In this document: one piece after another, positions 43,471-52,666 of the stretch
Position numbering within the stretch: the stretch's first letter is position 1
Layout: each line of letters starts with the position of its first letter
Source of the DNA: Pontibacterium sinense
Lineage (GTDB): Bacteria > Pseudomonadota > Gammaproteobacteria > Pseudomonadales > Balneatricaceae
Length of the DNA: 54,071 nucleotides
Reading direction: 5' to 3'
NCBI RefSeq assembly: GCF_015209595.1
Contig: NZ_JADEYS010000028.1
Location: forward strand, 1 to 54,071
The notes under the pieces: generated by a model
Databases searched by the model: none
The model's input: the letters and a program-made list of their open reading frames with translations, nothing else
What the model was told of the DNA's origin: nothing
Made by a program: the position numbers and the translations under genes

Positions 43471-44889
43471 ATGACAGAGATAAAGGCACGATCACTGAGT
43501 GGTGAACTCGTCACCCTCAGTGGTGAAAGACTAGAAACACTTCAAACACAGATTCGAGGGGAGGTTATCGGGACAGATCATGCGCAATATGATGATGCGC
43601 GTCAGATCTGGAATGCGATGATCGACCGCCATCCCGCAATGATTATTCGATGCACCGGCACAGCGGATGTTGTGCAGGCGGTGCGTTTTGCGCGTGAGCA
43701 AAATCTGCTGATATCCGTCAAGGGGGCGGGTCACAACATTGCCGGTAAGTCGCTCTGTGACGAAGCCGTGTTGATTGATCTCAGCGCAATCAACTACGTG
43801 CGGGCTGATCCGGAGCAGGGGGTACTCATCGCAGGCCCCGGTGCAACCTTGGGTGATGTCGATCATGAGGCACAGCAGTATGGCCTGGCGGTGCCCGTAG
43901 GCATCAATTCTACGACCGGGGTGGGTGGTTTAACGCTCGGGGGTGGTTTTGGCTGGATCAGCCGTTCCCATGGCCTCTCCATAGATAATCTACTTAGCGC
44001 AGAAGTGGTGACGGCGGCTGGTGAGCGTCTAAAATGTGATGCCAGTCATCATCCCGATCTTTTTTGGGCCATTCGGGGCGGTGGCGGTAATTTCGGTATC
44101 GTCACATCGTTTGAATTCCGAATGCATCCAGTGGGGCCGATGGTGATGTCTGGGCCAGCGGTGTATCCCTTTGATCAGGCGTTTTCCGTGCTGCAGGCCT
44201 ATCGCGCCTTCTGTGAAAAAAGCCCGGATGAGTTAACCACGTGGGCGGTGATCCGCGATGCGCCTCCATTACCTTTTCTTGATGCCCAATATCACGGGCA
44301 GCGGGTTTTGATCATTGTGGCGCTCTATAACGGTCCGATGGATGAAGGCGAGAAAATGATCGCTCCGATACGGCATTTGGGACAACCCATTGCTGATGGA
44401 TTTGCACCTCATCCTTTTGCGGCGTTCCAGCAGGCCTTTGATCCATTGCTCACCCCGGGGAGCCGCAACTATTGGAAGTCCCATAACTTTGCGGCGCTTG
44501 GTGATGAATTGATCGAAACGCTGGTGGACTATGGCGGTAAGCTGCCCAGCTCACAATCAGAGATCTTTGTTGCTCAGCTCGGTGGTGCGATCAATCGGGT
44601 CGCTTCAGATGCTACGGCCTACCCTCATCGGGATGTCGAATACGTGATGAACGTGCATACCCGGTGGGATGACACCCATCAGGACCGTGATTGTATTGGG
44701 TGGGCGCGTGAGTTTTTTGATGCCACTAAACGCTTCGCAACCGGCGGGGTTTATGTGAACTTTATCAGTGAAGATGAAGAGCGGGTTGATGGTGCGTATG
44801 GCGAGAACTACGCCCGTCTGGCGAAGGTGAAATCAGACTATGATCCGGACAACTTCTTCCGTGTAAATCAAAATATCAGACCGGGCTAA
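43471..44889 (+). CDS. FAD-binding oxidoreductase (BBE/6-hydroxynicotine oxidase-like)
   Basis: From ATG 43471 (AGGGAGG site) the 472-residue protein has an FAD_binding_4 domain. The FAD-attachment histidine is in VKGAGHNIAGKS, and GVGGLTLGGGFGWISRSHGLSIDN follows. The second, cysteinyl flavin link of berberine-bridge enzymes is absent (no Cys before GVGG). The C-terminal BBE segment ends in NFFRVNQNIRPG. There is no signal peptide. The substrate is unknown; such enzymes oxidise alcohols, amines or sugars. Confidence 0.86.
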   Translation: MTEIKARSLSGELVTLSGERLETLQTQIRGEVIGTDHAQYDDARQIWNAMIDRHPAMIIRCTGTADVVQAVRFAREQNLLISVKGAGHNIAGKSLCDEAVLIDLSAINYVRADPEQGVLIAGPGATLGDVDHEAQQYGLAVPVGINSTTGVGGLTLGGGFGWISRSHGLSIDNLLSAEVVTAAGERLKCDASHHPDLFWAIRGGGGNFGIVTSFEFRMHPVGPMVMSGPAVYPFDQAFSVLQAYRAFCEKSPDELTTWAVIRDAPPLPFLDAQYHGQRVLIIVALYNGPMDEGEKMIAPIRHLGQPIADGFAPHPFAAFQQAFDPLLTPGSRNYWKSHNFAALGDELIETLVDYGGKLPSSQSEIFVAQLGGAINRVASDATAYPHRDVEYVMNVHTRWDDTHQDRDCIGWAREFFDATKRFATGGVYVNFISEDEERVDGAYGENYARLAKVKSDYDPDNFFRVNQNIRPG

Positions 44890-45049
44890 TGGGCTGATTC
44901 TCGTCTCTATCTATGTGACCGGCCGGAAAAATTACGGTCGGTCACTTATCAAAACTCTATTTATGCATGACAGTTTTGTCACAATTTTGTGAAACTTGTT
45001 TGGTATAACTGAACATTGTCTGACGAAATAGTCTGGTCTGAGTTGTTTT

Positions 45050-45772
45050 ATGCATTCGATATCTTGGTTGTCCCTTAGTTGGTGTCTGATCCCCGTGCTG
45101 TTGATCAGTACGGTATATTTTTATTGGAACGGTAAACCCACTGAAGTGCTGCTGTCCGCCGCGCGGATGGCGTTGCAGTTGGTAGCGGTGGGGTACGTGT
45201 TGGTGATGTTGTTTGAGCAACCCTCACCCTGGATTACCGGACTGGTCCTGACGGTGATGATTTCCGCGGCATCCTGGATTGCAATTCGACCCGTCAGACA
45301 TCAGCCGGGTTTTTTGCGACCAGCGTTTATCGCGCTTTTGGTTGCGGTCGGATTTCATCTGGTGATTGCGCTTAAATTGGTGCTGGGTGTTGAAACCTGG
45401 TACGAACCAAGCGTGATGATTCCGTTGGCGGGCATGTTCTATGCGAACAGCATGAATGCGATCAGCTTGGCTGCTGAGCGTTATTATTCGGGTTTGAAGG
45501 AAGGAAAAGATGAAAATGCCGCGCGGATGGCGGCGTTCCATGCCGCGATGATCCCGCAAGTGAACAGTTTGCTGGCGGTGGGACTGGTGGCGTTGCCGGG
45601 CATGATGACCGGTCAGATTCTCTCCGGTGTATCTCCGCTGATTGCGGTGCGCTATCAGATCATGATTATGACGATGGCGTTAGGTGCCAGCGGTCTGGGG
45701 GCTGCGCTGATGCTTTGGCAGCTAGGGCGTAACAAGATCAGTGTAAGTATCAAGCAAGCCGTAGGTCGCTAA
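45050..45772 (+). CDS. FetB/UPF0014-family permease
   Basis: The 240-residue protein has about seven membrane helices and the UPF0014 patterns SAARMALQLVAVGYVL, VMIPLAGMFYANSMNAISLAAERY and PQVNSLLAVGLVALPGMMTGQILSG. In E. coli FetB works with the ATPase FetA to export iron under peroxide stress. No fetA-like ATPase is within the window: upstream is an oxidoreductase, and downstream genes converge. The partner must be elsewhere, or this protein works alone. Its stop codon abuts the next gene's stop codon. Confidence 0.82.
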   Translation: MHSISWLSLSWCLIPVLLISTVYFYWNGKPTEVLLSAARMALQLVAVGYVLVMLFEQPSPWITGLVLTVMISAASWIAIRPVRHQPGFLRPAFIALLVAVGFHLVIALKLVLGVETWYEPSVMIPLAGMFYANSMNAISLAAERYYSGLKEGKDENAARMAAFHAAMIPQVNSLLAVGLVALPGMMTGQILSGVSPLIAVRYQIMIMTMALGASGLGAALMLWQLGRNKISVSIKQAVGR

Positions 45773-46390
45773 CTACGAGCGAACGACCTGTCCGCGATAC
45801 ATTCTGACGGACTTGCTTCGGGTTGACTGAGAGGGTGTTTCCTCTTGGATCACTTTCGTTATCTTTTGGCCTCGATACACTTGCGTAACTGTACGTGTTT
45901 TGGGGATGGATTCTGGGGCGGTGATCTCGATTGGTTTACCGGGGTCATGGTCACTAGTCGGTGGGATAGGTAGATTCTCTATGCCAACTGATTCGGGGGA
46001 ATCTGATGCTGGAGATGTGTTGGGGGCTTCAACGGCTAACGCTTCAGCGCTTGGCGGATCGGCTAGATCTTGCAGATAGTATTGAAAACCAAGTTGATCC
46101 AGCAGGGCGGTTGCATCATTGGGCAGCAGCGTTTCCGGGATAGGGAATATCAGATCGGGCGTGTAGGAGTATCGGGCATCGTCGAGCAAGGACAGGGCTG
46201 ATAATGCCTGAAAGTTATATTCGCCCCCATAGGCTGCACCGATCAGATGCCCGCGATGGATGACCAGTTGACCCGAGCGGTTTTCCTGTGTGGCGATAAA
46301 TAGGGTGCCGGTGTCTCCTGCGTGGCAATGCTCAAAGAGTTCCAGCCACAAGGAGTAGAGAGGGGAGTCTTTACGTATACCAACTTTCAT
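45773..46390 (-). CDS. DUF4388/PatA-like protein with YRGQ repeats
   Basis: From the ATG at 46390 the protein has 205 residues. The N-terminal 90 (GTLFIATQENRSGQLVIHRGHLIGAAYGGE) resemble the DUF4388 domain of PatA-type regulators, an output that senses or reports through a phosphorelay. A proline/serine-rich linker follows, then two copies of a short unit: QVYRGQKI (about 175) and RMYRGQVV at the very end, like DUF4278. The start overlaps the stop of the receiver fragment upstream as ATGA (46390-46387). The longer start at 46429 is rejected for that reason. No specific function is known. Confidence 0.6.
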   Translation of the reverse strand: MKVGIRKDSPLYSLWLELFEHCHAGDTGTLFIATQENRSGQLVIHRGHLIGAAYGGEYNFQALSALSLLDDARYSYTPDLIFPIPETLLPNDATALLDQLGFQYYLQDLADPPSAEALAVEAPNTSPASDSPESVGIENLPIPPTSDHDPGKPIEITAPESIPKTRTVTQVYRGQKITKVIQEETPSQSTRSKSVRMYRGQVVRS

Positions 46391-46569
46391 ATCCACGGTG
46401 ATACCTCTTTGAGCGACGTGCTTAGGCACAGGGGTTGGGGAATCAGGCCATTTGAACCTTGAAACGGTGTCCAGACTTGGTCCGCGTCGACAACCAAATC
46501 GGATAGCGACAGGCAGAGGTTGTGTTGCTCAGCCACGATGTTATCTACCACCAGAATCTTTTTTGTCAT
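46387..46569 (-). CDS. Truncated response-regulator receiver (60 residues)
   Basis: The start MTKKILVVDN is the first strand and acidic pocket of a CheY-like receiver (D9; the usual second D is N10). The sequence then follows the receiver helix (EQHNLCLSLSDL) to about residue 35. After that it is unlike the family and stops at 60, against a normal 120. The phospho-acceptor aspartate and the lysine loop are missing. It has an AGAGGA site and couples by ATGA to the next gene, so it is probably translated. It may be a degraded receiver or a microprotein. Confidence 0.5.
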   Translation of the reverse strand: MTKKILVVDNIVAEQHNLCLSLSDLVVDADQVWTPFQGSNGLIPQPLCLSTSLKEVSPWI

Positions 46570-46884
46570 CTCCGTTCCTCTGTTGAATCCCTGTTAGGAC
46601 AAGGCAAGTTTCAGGCCATTTCGACCAGTGCCTTGTGAAGGATGTGTATGTGGAGGATTGAACGAGCCCGGTGGGGAATACATCGTTATCAGTGCACACT
46701 TGTGGAAGTGTGATTGAGGTGTCTGATCTGTATTGGTGCGCGGATTATGGAAAAGGTTTTTGTCATACCTTGTCGCGAGAGCTATCAAAGGCGTTGTAAG
46801 GGTCCCGGCCTGTGACATCCCTATCGGCGGCCGGGAGAGGTGGTACTCGTGGAATAAACTGGGGGTATAAACGGTGTGGAGGTA
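46570..46884. other. 315-bp intergenic region with two hairpins
   Basis: No gene is believable here. Two perfect hairpins are seen: CACACTT (46695-46701) with AAGTGTG (46706-46712), and CCCGGCC (46804-46810) with GGCCGGG (46829-46835). The second lies about 50 bases beyond the stop of the calcium-binding gene on the minus strand and could help end its transcription, though it lacks a T run. Confidence 0.5.
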
Positions 46885-48117
46885 TCAGACGACAAGATCG
46901 ACTTGCTGAACGGTGCCGGAGCTACCATCTTCCCTCAGGAAAAAGCTCGAACTACGTACAACGCCCTGCAGTTCGTTATCGTCGTTTTTAATCTCAAACG
47001 GGGTCTGTACAGCGCCGAGATAGATAGCTCCAATCTCTTTATCCGCGAGGGAGAAGTACTGATCGTCTCCGCTGCTGGTTTTGACCCAGATTTTCAGTTC
47101 CGTATAGGCGGCGTCGCCTTCATCGATAAATCCGTTGCCGTCATCATCGTAGGCGCGCAGATCGGCGAAGCCGTTGCCACTCTGAGTGCCGAATAACTCG
47201 TTGCCATTATTAACGCGACCATCACCGTTATGGTCCATCATCAGAAAACCGCTGCCTTCACCGGTAAAACTGATCTGATCCTGTTTGCCGTCTGAGTTGA
47301 TATCCAGTCCAAATTTCTCGTTGGTCAAGTCGGCGGCGGGCGCGTTGAAGTTGATGATTAAGGGATCTTGCAGCTGTGCGCCAGCCGTGATGGTGGTGGA
47401 TTCACGGGTGGCGAAACTGTGGCTCATCTCCATCATCAGATCGATGTTAATCGTCTGACCGTCAGCCGTGTGGATTTCACCTTGGGCGCTGTAGGACGTG
47501 CGTTCGAACTCGCTGTAGGCCACCGTGTGCTGGTAACGCATGCCCACCTCTTCGCCAACACGAGGCGGCTCGAAGTTCTCTAGATCAATACTGAAATCCA
47601 TGGTTTGTACTGCACCAATCTGAATCTGATTCGCCTGTGCGAAGCCTTCGCTCAGCGCGCGACCATCGGTCAGTTCAATCGGTTTGCCGGTAATGCTGGA
47701 GAGAATCGCCGCCGTCAGTTTTAAATTCGGATCAGTCATCTCCGGCATTGGGGGAGTCTCTGCTGGCAACAGTCGATCGATCAGGGTGATTGGGCGAGGT
47801 GTCTGTGACTCTGTAAGGTCTATCACCGGCCCGTTAAAACCGAGCTGACTCATCGGCTGTCGTGTGGATTGACTGATGCTCAGGTTTTGGTTGTTACTAA
47901 ACTGGCTTTGATGAGTTGAGACCTGCACATTGCCGAGGCCTTTTGCAAGTTCGAGTGCTTCTTCGGAGAGACTGGTTTTATCTCCGGCAGTCATCTGTTG
48001 AGACCGGACAGAACCGTCCCGTTGGAAGCGCTGTACTTCGAGGCTTTCATATTCCGTATGCGTCTGCTCTTTAGCATGGCTGGTGCTAAAGCTGACATTG
48101 GTATTGGCGATAATCAT
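46885..48117 (-). CDS. RTX-associated calcium-binding protein (copy 2)
   Basis: The 410-residue protein is a paralogue of 25863-26969. It starts MIIANTNVSFS (copy 1: MIIQSSNVHMS). The C-terminal domain shares LGDxNxDG-type loops: GLDINSDGKQD, LMMDHNGDGRVNNGNELFG, SGNGFADLRAYDDDGNGFIDEGDAAY and IGAIYLGAVQTPFEI, ending GTVQQVDLVV. There is no signal peptide and there are no RTX nonapeptides. The N-terminal 200 residues are polar, Q/S/T-rich and poorly conserved with copy 1. An inverted repeat (CATGAG 48185-48190 with CTCATG 48196-48201) lies upstream and may be regulatory. Confidence 0.72.
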   Translation of the reverse strand: MIIANTNVSFSTSHAKEQTHTEYESLEVQRFQRDGSVRSQQMTAGDKTSLSEEALELAKGLGNVQVSTHQSQFSNNQNLSISQSTRQPMSQLGFNGPVIDLTESQTPRPITLIDRLLPAETPPMPEMTDPNLKLTAAILSSITGKPIELTDGRALSEGFAQANQIQIGAVQTMDFSIDLENFEPPRVGEEVGMRYQHTVAYSEFERTSYSAQGEIHTADGQTINIDLMMEMSHSFATRESTTITAGAQLQDPLIINFNAPAADLTNEKFGLDINSDGKQDQISFTGEGSGFLMMDHNGDGRVNNGNELFGTQSGNGFADLRAYDDDGNGFIDEGDAAYTELKIWVKTSSGDDQYFSLADKEIGAIYLGAVQTPFEIKNDDNELQGVVRSSSFFLREDGSSGTVQQVDLVV

Positions 48118-48343
48118 TATGCCGTTTCCTGAGTAGATGTTTACAGGCTATCGGCAACTCGTGGTGGTTTTTTAGTCAGTTATACATGAGCAATACTCAT
48201 GTTAAACATAAGGGAATATGTCTTGCGCCTGAATATAAAAGGGATTAGCGCACGGAGGAGACTATCGCATGATAGTTATGTCAACGAGGGAAGGGCCTTA
48301 CCGGCCCCATCTCTTGTTGTACTACAGCAGTACTGCTTGAGCG

Positions 48344-50395
48344 TCAGCCCGCTTCCTGTGTGGGTTGATGATTAGCGATCAACTCAGTCTGCTGGCGGTT
48401 GGGTAGCGGTGCATAGTGGCTTAATGCCATTGTGAACTGACCTTCACCCCCGGTCAGTGCTTTGAGGCGTGACTGGTATCCATCCATTTCAGAAAGCGGT
48501 AATTGAGCGCTGATTTCCACCTGCTGCTGCGGTAATACCGCGGTGCCGTTGATCAGGCCTCGTTTGGCCGAGATATCTCCGGTAATGTCGCCCACGTTGT
48601 TGCTGGGGGTGATGATATTCACGTCCACAATGGGTTCCAGCAGAATGGGGTGGGCTTGATGAATGGCATCGAGAAAGGCTTTTTTACCGGCCGCGACAAA
48701 GGCGATCTCCTTCGAATCGACCGAATGGTGTTTGCCGTCGTACACCGTCACTTCAATGTCTTGCAGAGGAAATCCAGCTAAAGCGCCGCTGCCGAGTACC
48801 TGTCGCACACCTTTTTCGACCGCAGGGATAAATTGTCCAGGAATCGCACCACCCACGACCTTGTTTACAAACCGAAAGCCGCTGTCTCTGGGCAGCGGTG
48901 TGATGCGTAGCGAGACTTCGCCAAATTGTCCGGCACCGCCGGTTTGTTTTTTATGACGGTGGTGGCCTTCGGCTGGCGCGGTAATGGTTTCTCGATACGC
49001 GATGCTGGGTGGGCGGGTTTCAATCTCCAGGTTGTACTGGGACTGCATACGATCAAGGATGATTTTCAGATGCAGTTCTCCAGCCCCATACATAACCGTT
49101 TCGTTCTGGGCGATACGATGTTCGATCTTAATGCCAGGGTCTTCTGAGGCCAGCTTGTGCAATGCATCCGAAAGTTTTTGCTCGTCGCCGCGGCGGGTGG
49201 GCGTAATCGCCAGTCCGCACATCGGTTGAGGGCGTTCGACCATTCTCAGGTGATAATCGTCTTCCTCATGGTTGTCGTGTAGCAGGGCGTTAAACTCCAG
49301 ATCGTCTATTTTAGCGACAGCACATAGGTCACCGGGGATAGCGCTGGTGATCTCGCTGTGTTCTTTACCCTGCAGTTTCATCAGGTGAGCGACTTTAAAG
49401 GGTTTTCTGCTATCACCAATAAACAACTGGCTCCCTGTGTTAATCGTACCCTGATAGATACGAAACAGACCCACCCGGCCTAAATAGGGGTCAACAGAGA
49501 TTTTAAACACGTGCGCAATGACGTGAGCGTTAGGATCGGGTTTGACCCTGACCTCCGGGGCGTCAGGGCCTTCCCCTTTTAGGAATTGAGGTGGATTTGT
49601 TTCAAGAGGGCTGGGCATCAGTCGGGTAAGGATCTCCAGCAGCTGAGGAATACCCGCACCGGACTGCGCGGAGACAAAGCAGACCGGGATCAGGTGTCCG
49701 TCACGCAGGGCTTGTTCAAATGGGATATGGAGTTGTTCGGCAGTGAGTTCTTCGCCTTGCTCCAGATACAGTTGCATCAGTTCTTCATCGATCTCGACCA
49801 CCTGATCAACCAGTGTGTCATGTGCCTCCTGTACATCTGAAAATGCCGTTGTGGCATCCGTGTGTTCGAAAAAACAGTCAATCACCGATTGTCCGTCTGC
49901 TGCGGGTAAGTTCAGCGGTAAGCATTCGCTGCCAAACCGGGCCTGAATATCTTCCAGCAAGGCGGATGCATTGGTCGCTGGGCCGTCTGTTTTATTCACA
50001 ATGATTAAACAGGGCCGATCCGCTTCCCGGCTTTTTTCTATCATCAGCTGGGTGACTTGTTCGATGCCGGTATGGGCATTAATCACGACGGCTATGCTGT
50101 CTGCCGCGGGTAAAATGCTCAGTGTGCGTCCCATGAGCTCGGGGTATCCGGGTGTATCGAGCAGGTTCACGTGATGTTCGCTGTGGTCAAAGCTACACAG
50201 GGTGACATCAATCGAGTGTTGCAAGGCTTTTTCCTGCGGAGAGTAATCAGATAGGGTGGTGCCGCATTCAATATTGCCGGGTATGCTCAGTGCACCGGAG
50301 TGATATAGCAGGCTTTCGATGAGCGTGGTTTTACCGCAACCGGTGTGGCCGACAATAGCCACGTTGCGGATGTTCTCTGTGCTGAAGCGGGGCAT
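48344..50395 (-). CDS. Elongation factor G-like translational GTPase
   Basis: The 683-residue protein has all EF-G domains. G1 is GHTGCGKTT at about 16-24, G3 is DTPG and G4 is NKTD. The domain IV start is HHRHKKQTGGAGQFGEVSLR and domain V is C-terminal. The G2/switch I region (GTTLSDYSPQEKALQHSI) differs from that of canonical EF-G. It therefore belongs to the EF-G-like paralogues, which are found beside a normal fusA and whose role in elongation or recycling is unclear. It is not the str-operon gene: no rpsL, rpsG or tuf is nearby. GGAGG precedes the ATG. Confidence 0.85.
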   Translation of the reverse strand: MPRFSTENIRNVAIVGHTGCGKTTLIESLLYHSGALSIPGNIECGTTLSDYSPQEKALQHSIDVTLCSFDHSEHHVNLLDTPGYPELMGRTLSILPAADSIAVVINAHTGIEQVTQLMIEKSREADRPCLIIVNKTDGPATNASALLEDIQARFGSECLPLNLPAADGQSVIDCFFEHTDATTAFSDVQEAHDTLVDQVVEIDEELMQLYLEQGEELTAEQLHIPFEQALRDGHLIPVCFVSAQSGAGIPQLLEILTRLMPSPLETNPPQFLKGEGPDAPEVRVKPDPNAHVIAHVFKISVDPYLGRVGLFRIYQGTINTGSQLFIGDSRKPFKVAHLMKLQGKEHSEITSAIPGDLCAVAKIDDLEFNALLHDNHEEDDYHLRMVERPQPMCGLAITPTRRGDEQKLSDALHKLASEDPGIKIEHRIAQNETVMYGAGELHLKIILDRMQSQYNLEIETRPPSIAYRETITAPAEGHHRHKKQTGGAGQFGEVSLRITPLPRDSGFRFVNKVVGGAIPGQFIPAVEKGVRQVLGSGALAGFPLQDIEVTVYDGKHHSVDSKEIAFVAAGKKAFLDAIHQAHPILLEPIVDVNIITPSNNVGDITGDISAKRGLINGTAVLPQQQVEISAQLPLSEMDGYQSRLKALTGGEGQFTMALSHYAPLPNRQQTELIANHQPTQEAG

Positions 50396-50548
50396 GGAAT
50401 ACCTCCAGGATTCTGGTCAGATTCACAATGCCTGCGGTTAATTGGTGTGGAGCAGTTTCATCCTGAAGCTGCGCAGGGCCCATGCGCAGGTCGAAAATCT
50501 GGGATGATCTTATATCTAGTATTGGGGAGAAAGTGACGAAGGGCCAGA

Positions 50549-51040
50549 TCAGATTTTCTCAATCTTATCCCCCGTATGGATCAGGCCGCTTTTGGTTATT
50601 TTTGCGCAGAAGCCTCCGTATCCGAGCATCGCCGCGACAGCACCCTCACCGAGTGCCGATTCCATGCGTGAACAGGGGTGGCAATGGGCGGTGGCGATGA
50701 ACTCGGCCTCACCGATTCGAAACGGCTGGTGGCGCAGGGCATAGAGGTTGATACCTGATACCAGCAAGTTACGTCTTAGTAGCTCAACCGGCACGTGATC
50801 CCGTCCCATAAATTGAGCGATCAGGTTCAAGTGCTCCGCACTGATCAGGGTGACCTGACGGGCTGAACCGGGGCTTCCCTGACAGCGCCGGTCACCCTCC
50901 AGCCCCAATCCTTCCAGAGCTAAGACCTGCTCGACTGTCTGTATCGGTTCTTTGCGGGCCGGGCGTAATCCTATCCATTCCAGTGTGCCCGCAGGCAGGT
51001 TCTCAGTGAACCGGGCGATCAGTCGGCCTTGGCTGTTCAT
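50549..51040 (-). CDS. MOSC-domain protein
   Basis: MOSC domains occur in molybdenum-cofactor sulfurases and related sulfur-handling enzymes. The 163 residues include GLGLEGDRR, the LISAEHL segment, LLRRNLLVSGIN and the conserved cysteine pair region CHPCSRME near 130. Cys here is the presumed persulfide carrier. A YiiM- or YuaD-like function is possible, but there is no second domain. The gene lies about 150 bases upstream of the EF-G-like gene start on the same strand. Confidence 0.83.
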   Translation of the reverse strand: MNSQGRLIARFTENLPAGTLEWIGLRPARKEPIQTVEQVLALEGLGLEGDRRCQGSPGSARQVTLISAEHLNLIAQFMGRDHVPVELLRRNLLVSGINLYALRHQPFRIGEAEFIATAHCHPCSRMESALGEGAVAAMLGYGGFCAKITKSGLIHTGDKIEKI

Positions 51041-51191
51041 AACACTACATCCTGAATACGAAGGGGGTACCTAATGCTAGTACAAACGAGTCAGTAAAAA
51101 ACAGTCTGTGGCCACGCCTGAATACGGTGATCAACTAAGATTCAGAGTAATCAACGGTATGTAATGCCGCCCAACAAAGAGGATTCAGGTC

Positions 51192-51794
51192 ATGGCAACA
51201 CAGAATGAAAGCCGAGTACGCATTGTGATTATTCCCGGCAGTGTACGTCCCGGAAACTTTACTGCAAAAGCGGTCGCGCTGGTGGCAGATGAGATCACAC
51301 GATACGGTGATATTGAGCTTGAAGTGATCAATATGGATGCACTCGAATTACCCCTGCCGGGACGGGAGGGTGATCTTGTCGCCTTAAAGCAGTTCCGCGA
51401 CACCGTGTCTGCGGCCACTGGCGTTATTTTTGCCACACCGGAGTACCACGGGACGTTTAGTGCACTGACGAAACTGGCCATTGAAAATCTGGGTTTTCCG
51501 TCGGTGATGGCAGGCAAACCGGTCGCTCTGCTCGGGGTTGCTGCTGGGGCGATAGGGGCGATTAAGTCGTTGGAGCAGCTGCGGGGTGTGTGTTCGCATG
51601 TTGGGGCGATTGTACTTCCTGCACCGGTATCCGTCGCGGGTGTGCAGGGTGTGTTTGATGAGCAAGGGCAGTGCACCGATGAGATGATTGATAAGCGGAT
51701 CAGACATGTCGCCACCAATCTGATCGATTACATCAACGACCACATCTGTCCGGGGATTGGTCTGGAAGAGATCGTTCGTACGTCGGACCATTAG
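51192..51794 (+). CDS. NADPH-dependent FMN reductase-family protein
   Basis: The 200-residue flavodoxin-fold protein has the FMN-phosphate loop PGSVRPGNFT near the start and TPEYHGTFSALTKLAIENL in the middle, both signatures of the chromate/azo/FMN reductase family. VAAGAIGAIKSLEQLRGV also fits. It reduces quinones or flavins with NAD(P)H; the substrate is unknown. It is divergent from the MOSC gene. Confidence 0.86.
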   Translation: MATQNESRVRIVIIPGSVRPGNFTAKAVALVADEITRYGDIELEVINMDALELPLPGREGDLVALKQFRDTVSAATGVIFATPEYHGTFSALTKLAIENLGFPSVMAGKPVALLGVAAGAIGAIKSLEQLRGVCSHVGAIVLPAPVSVAGVQGVFDEQGQCTDEMIDKRIRHVATNLIDYINDHICPGIGLEEIVRTSDH

Positions 51795-51981
51795 ACCGGG
51801 GCTCGCGCGGCTTGGGTGCCACGTGAATGCGACACTAGGCATCTTTGTACGCAGCTATACTTTGATGGGTGAGTAGCTGTGCTCCAGTGTCGCCAGATGC
51901 CGGTTTCTTATTGGGGTGAGCTCAACCTTCTGCATATCAACTGACCAGGCTGTAGAGGTCAAGACGAAGAGGACAGATGTT

Positions 51982-52455
51982 ATGCAATCTATACGACACG
52001 TGGGCACCTCTGTGGTGATGGCGCTGTTGCTGATTATGATGGCTCCGCTCATGCACGCGGGTGACCAAAAGTCAGAACCATCGCTCTATAACCGGTTAGG
52101 TGGGGCCTACGCGATAGCCTCGGTGGTGGATGACTTTATTGAACGTCTTCTGGTGAATGATGTACTGAATGCCAATCCGGCTATTAAATCCTCCAGAGAT
52201 CGTGTTCCTAAGGCGGGTCTTAAGTTTCATGTCACCATGATGGTGAGTGAAGTAACCGGCGGGCCTGAGAAGTACACCGGTCGTACCATGAAAGATTCCC
52301 ATGTTCATCTCAACATCACATCGCAGGAATGGGATGCGATGGTGGCGGATTTCAAAGTCACACTGGCGAAATTTGAAGTCCCGGAGAAAGAGCAGCAGGA
52401 GCTGATAGCCATTGTGGCAACAACCAAAGCGGACATAGTGATGTCTGCTAATTAG
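51982..52455 (+). CDS. Exported group 1 truncated hemoglobin
   Basis: From ATG 51982 the protein has 157 residues, with a signal peptide or anchor at the start (VVMALLLIMMAPLMHAG). The globin begins at SLYNRLGGAYAIASVVDDF. The proximal heme histidine H107 is in MKDSHVHL, and GGPEKYTG matches the family. The distal tyrosine at B10 of typical trHbN is Ile here (I53 in DDFIERL), so oxygen/NO chemistry may differ. Export is unusual for a globin. An earlier GTG at 51916 would hide the signal peptide, so I prefer 51982. Confidence 0.78.
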   Translation: MQSIRHVGTSVVMALLLIMMAPLMHAGDQKSEPSLYNRLGGAYAIASVVDDFIERLLVNDVLNANPAIKSSRDRVPKAGLKFHVTMMVSEVTGGPEKYTGRTMKDSHVHLNITSQEWDAMVADFKVTLAKFEVPEKEQQELIAIVATTKADIVMSAN

Positions 52456-52666
52456 TGCCTTTCATCCGATAATCGGCACATGCTGCTGTTATGCAGTATG
52501 TGTCGATCTCCTTGAATCAAATTCAAAACGTCACTCTCTTGTCGCAAACTGCATGTAAAAAACGTGTCTCTCAATGATCATTCTGGTAGAATCCCGCGTT
52601 TCGAATTTCCGGGCTTTCCATGTGATGGGTGGCCTTTCTGATCTAGAGATAACAGGACAGTTTGCA

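Noticed and set aside
46594-46818. 74-codon minus-strand frame
   Set aside because: There is no ribosome site or domain, and the stretch contains hairpins; it is treated as non-coding.
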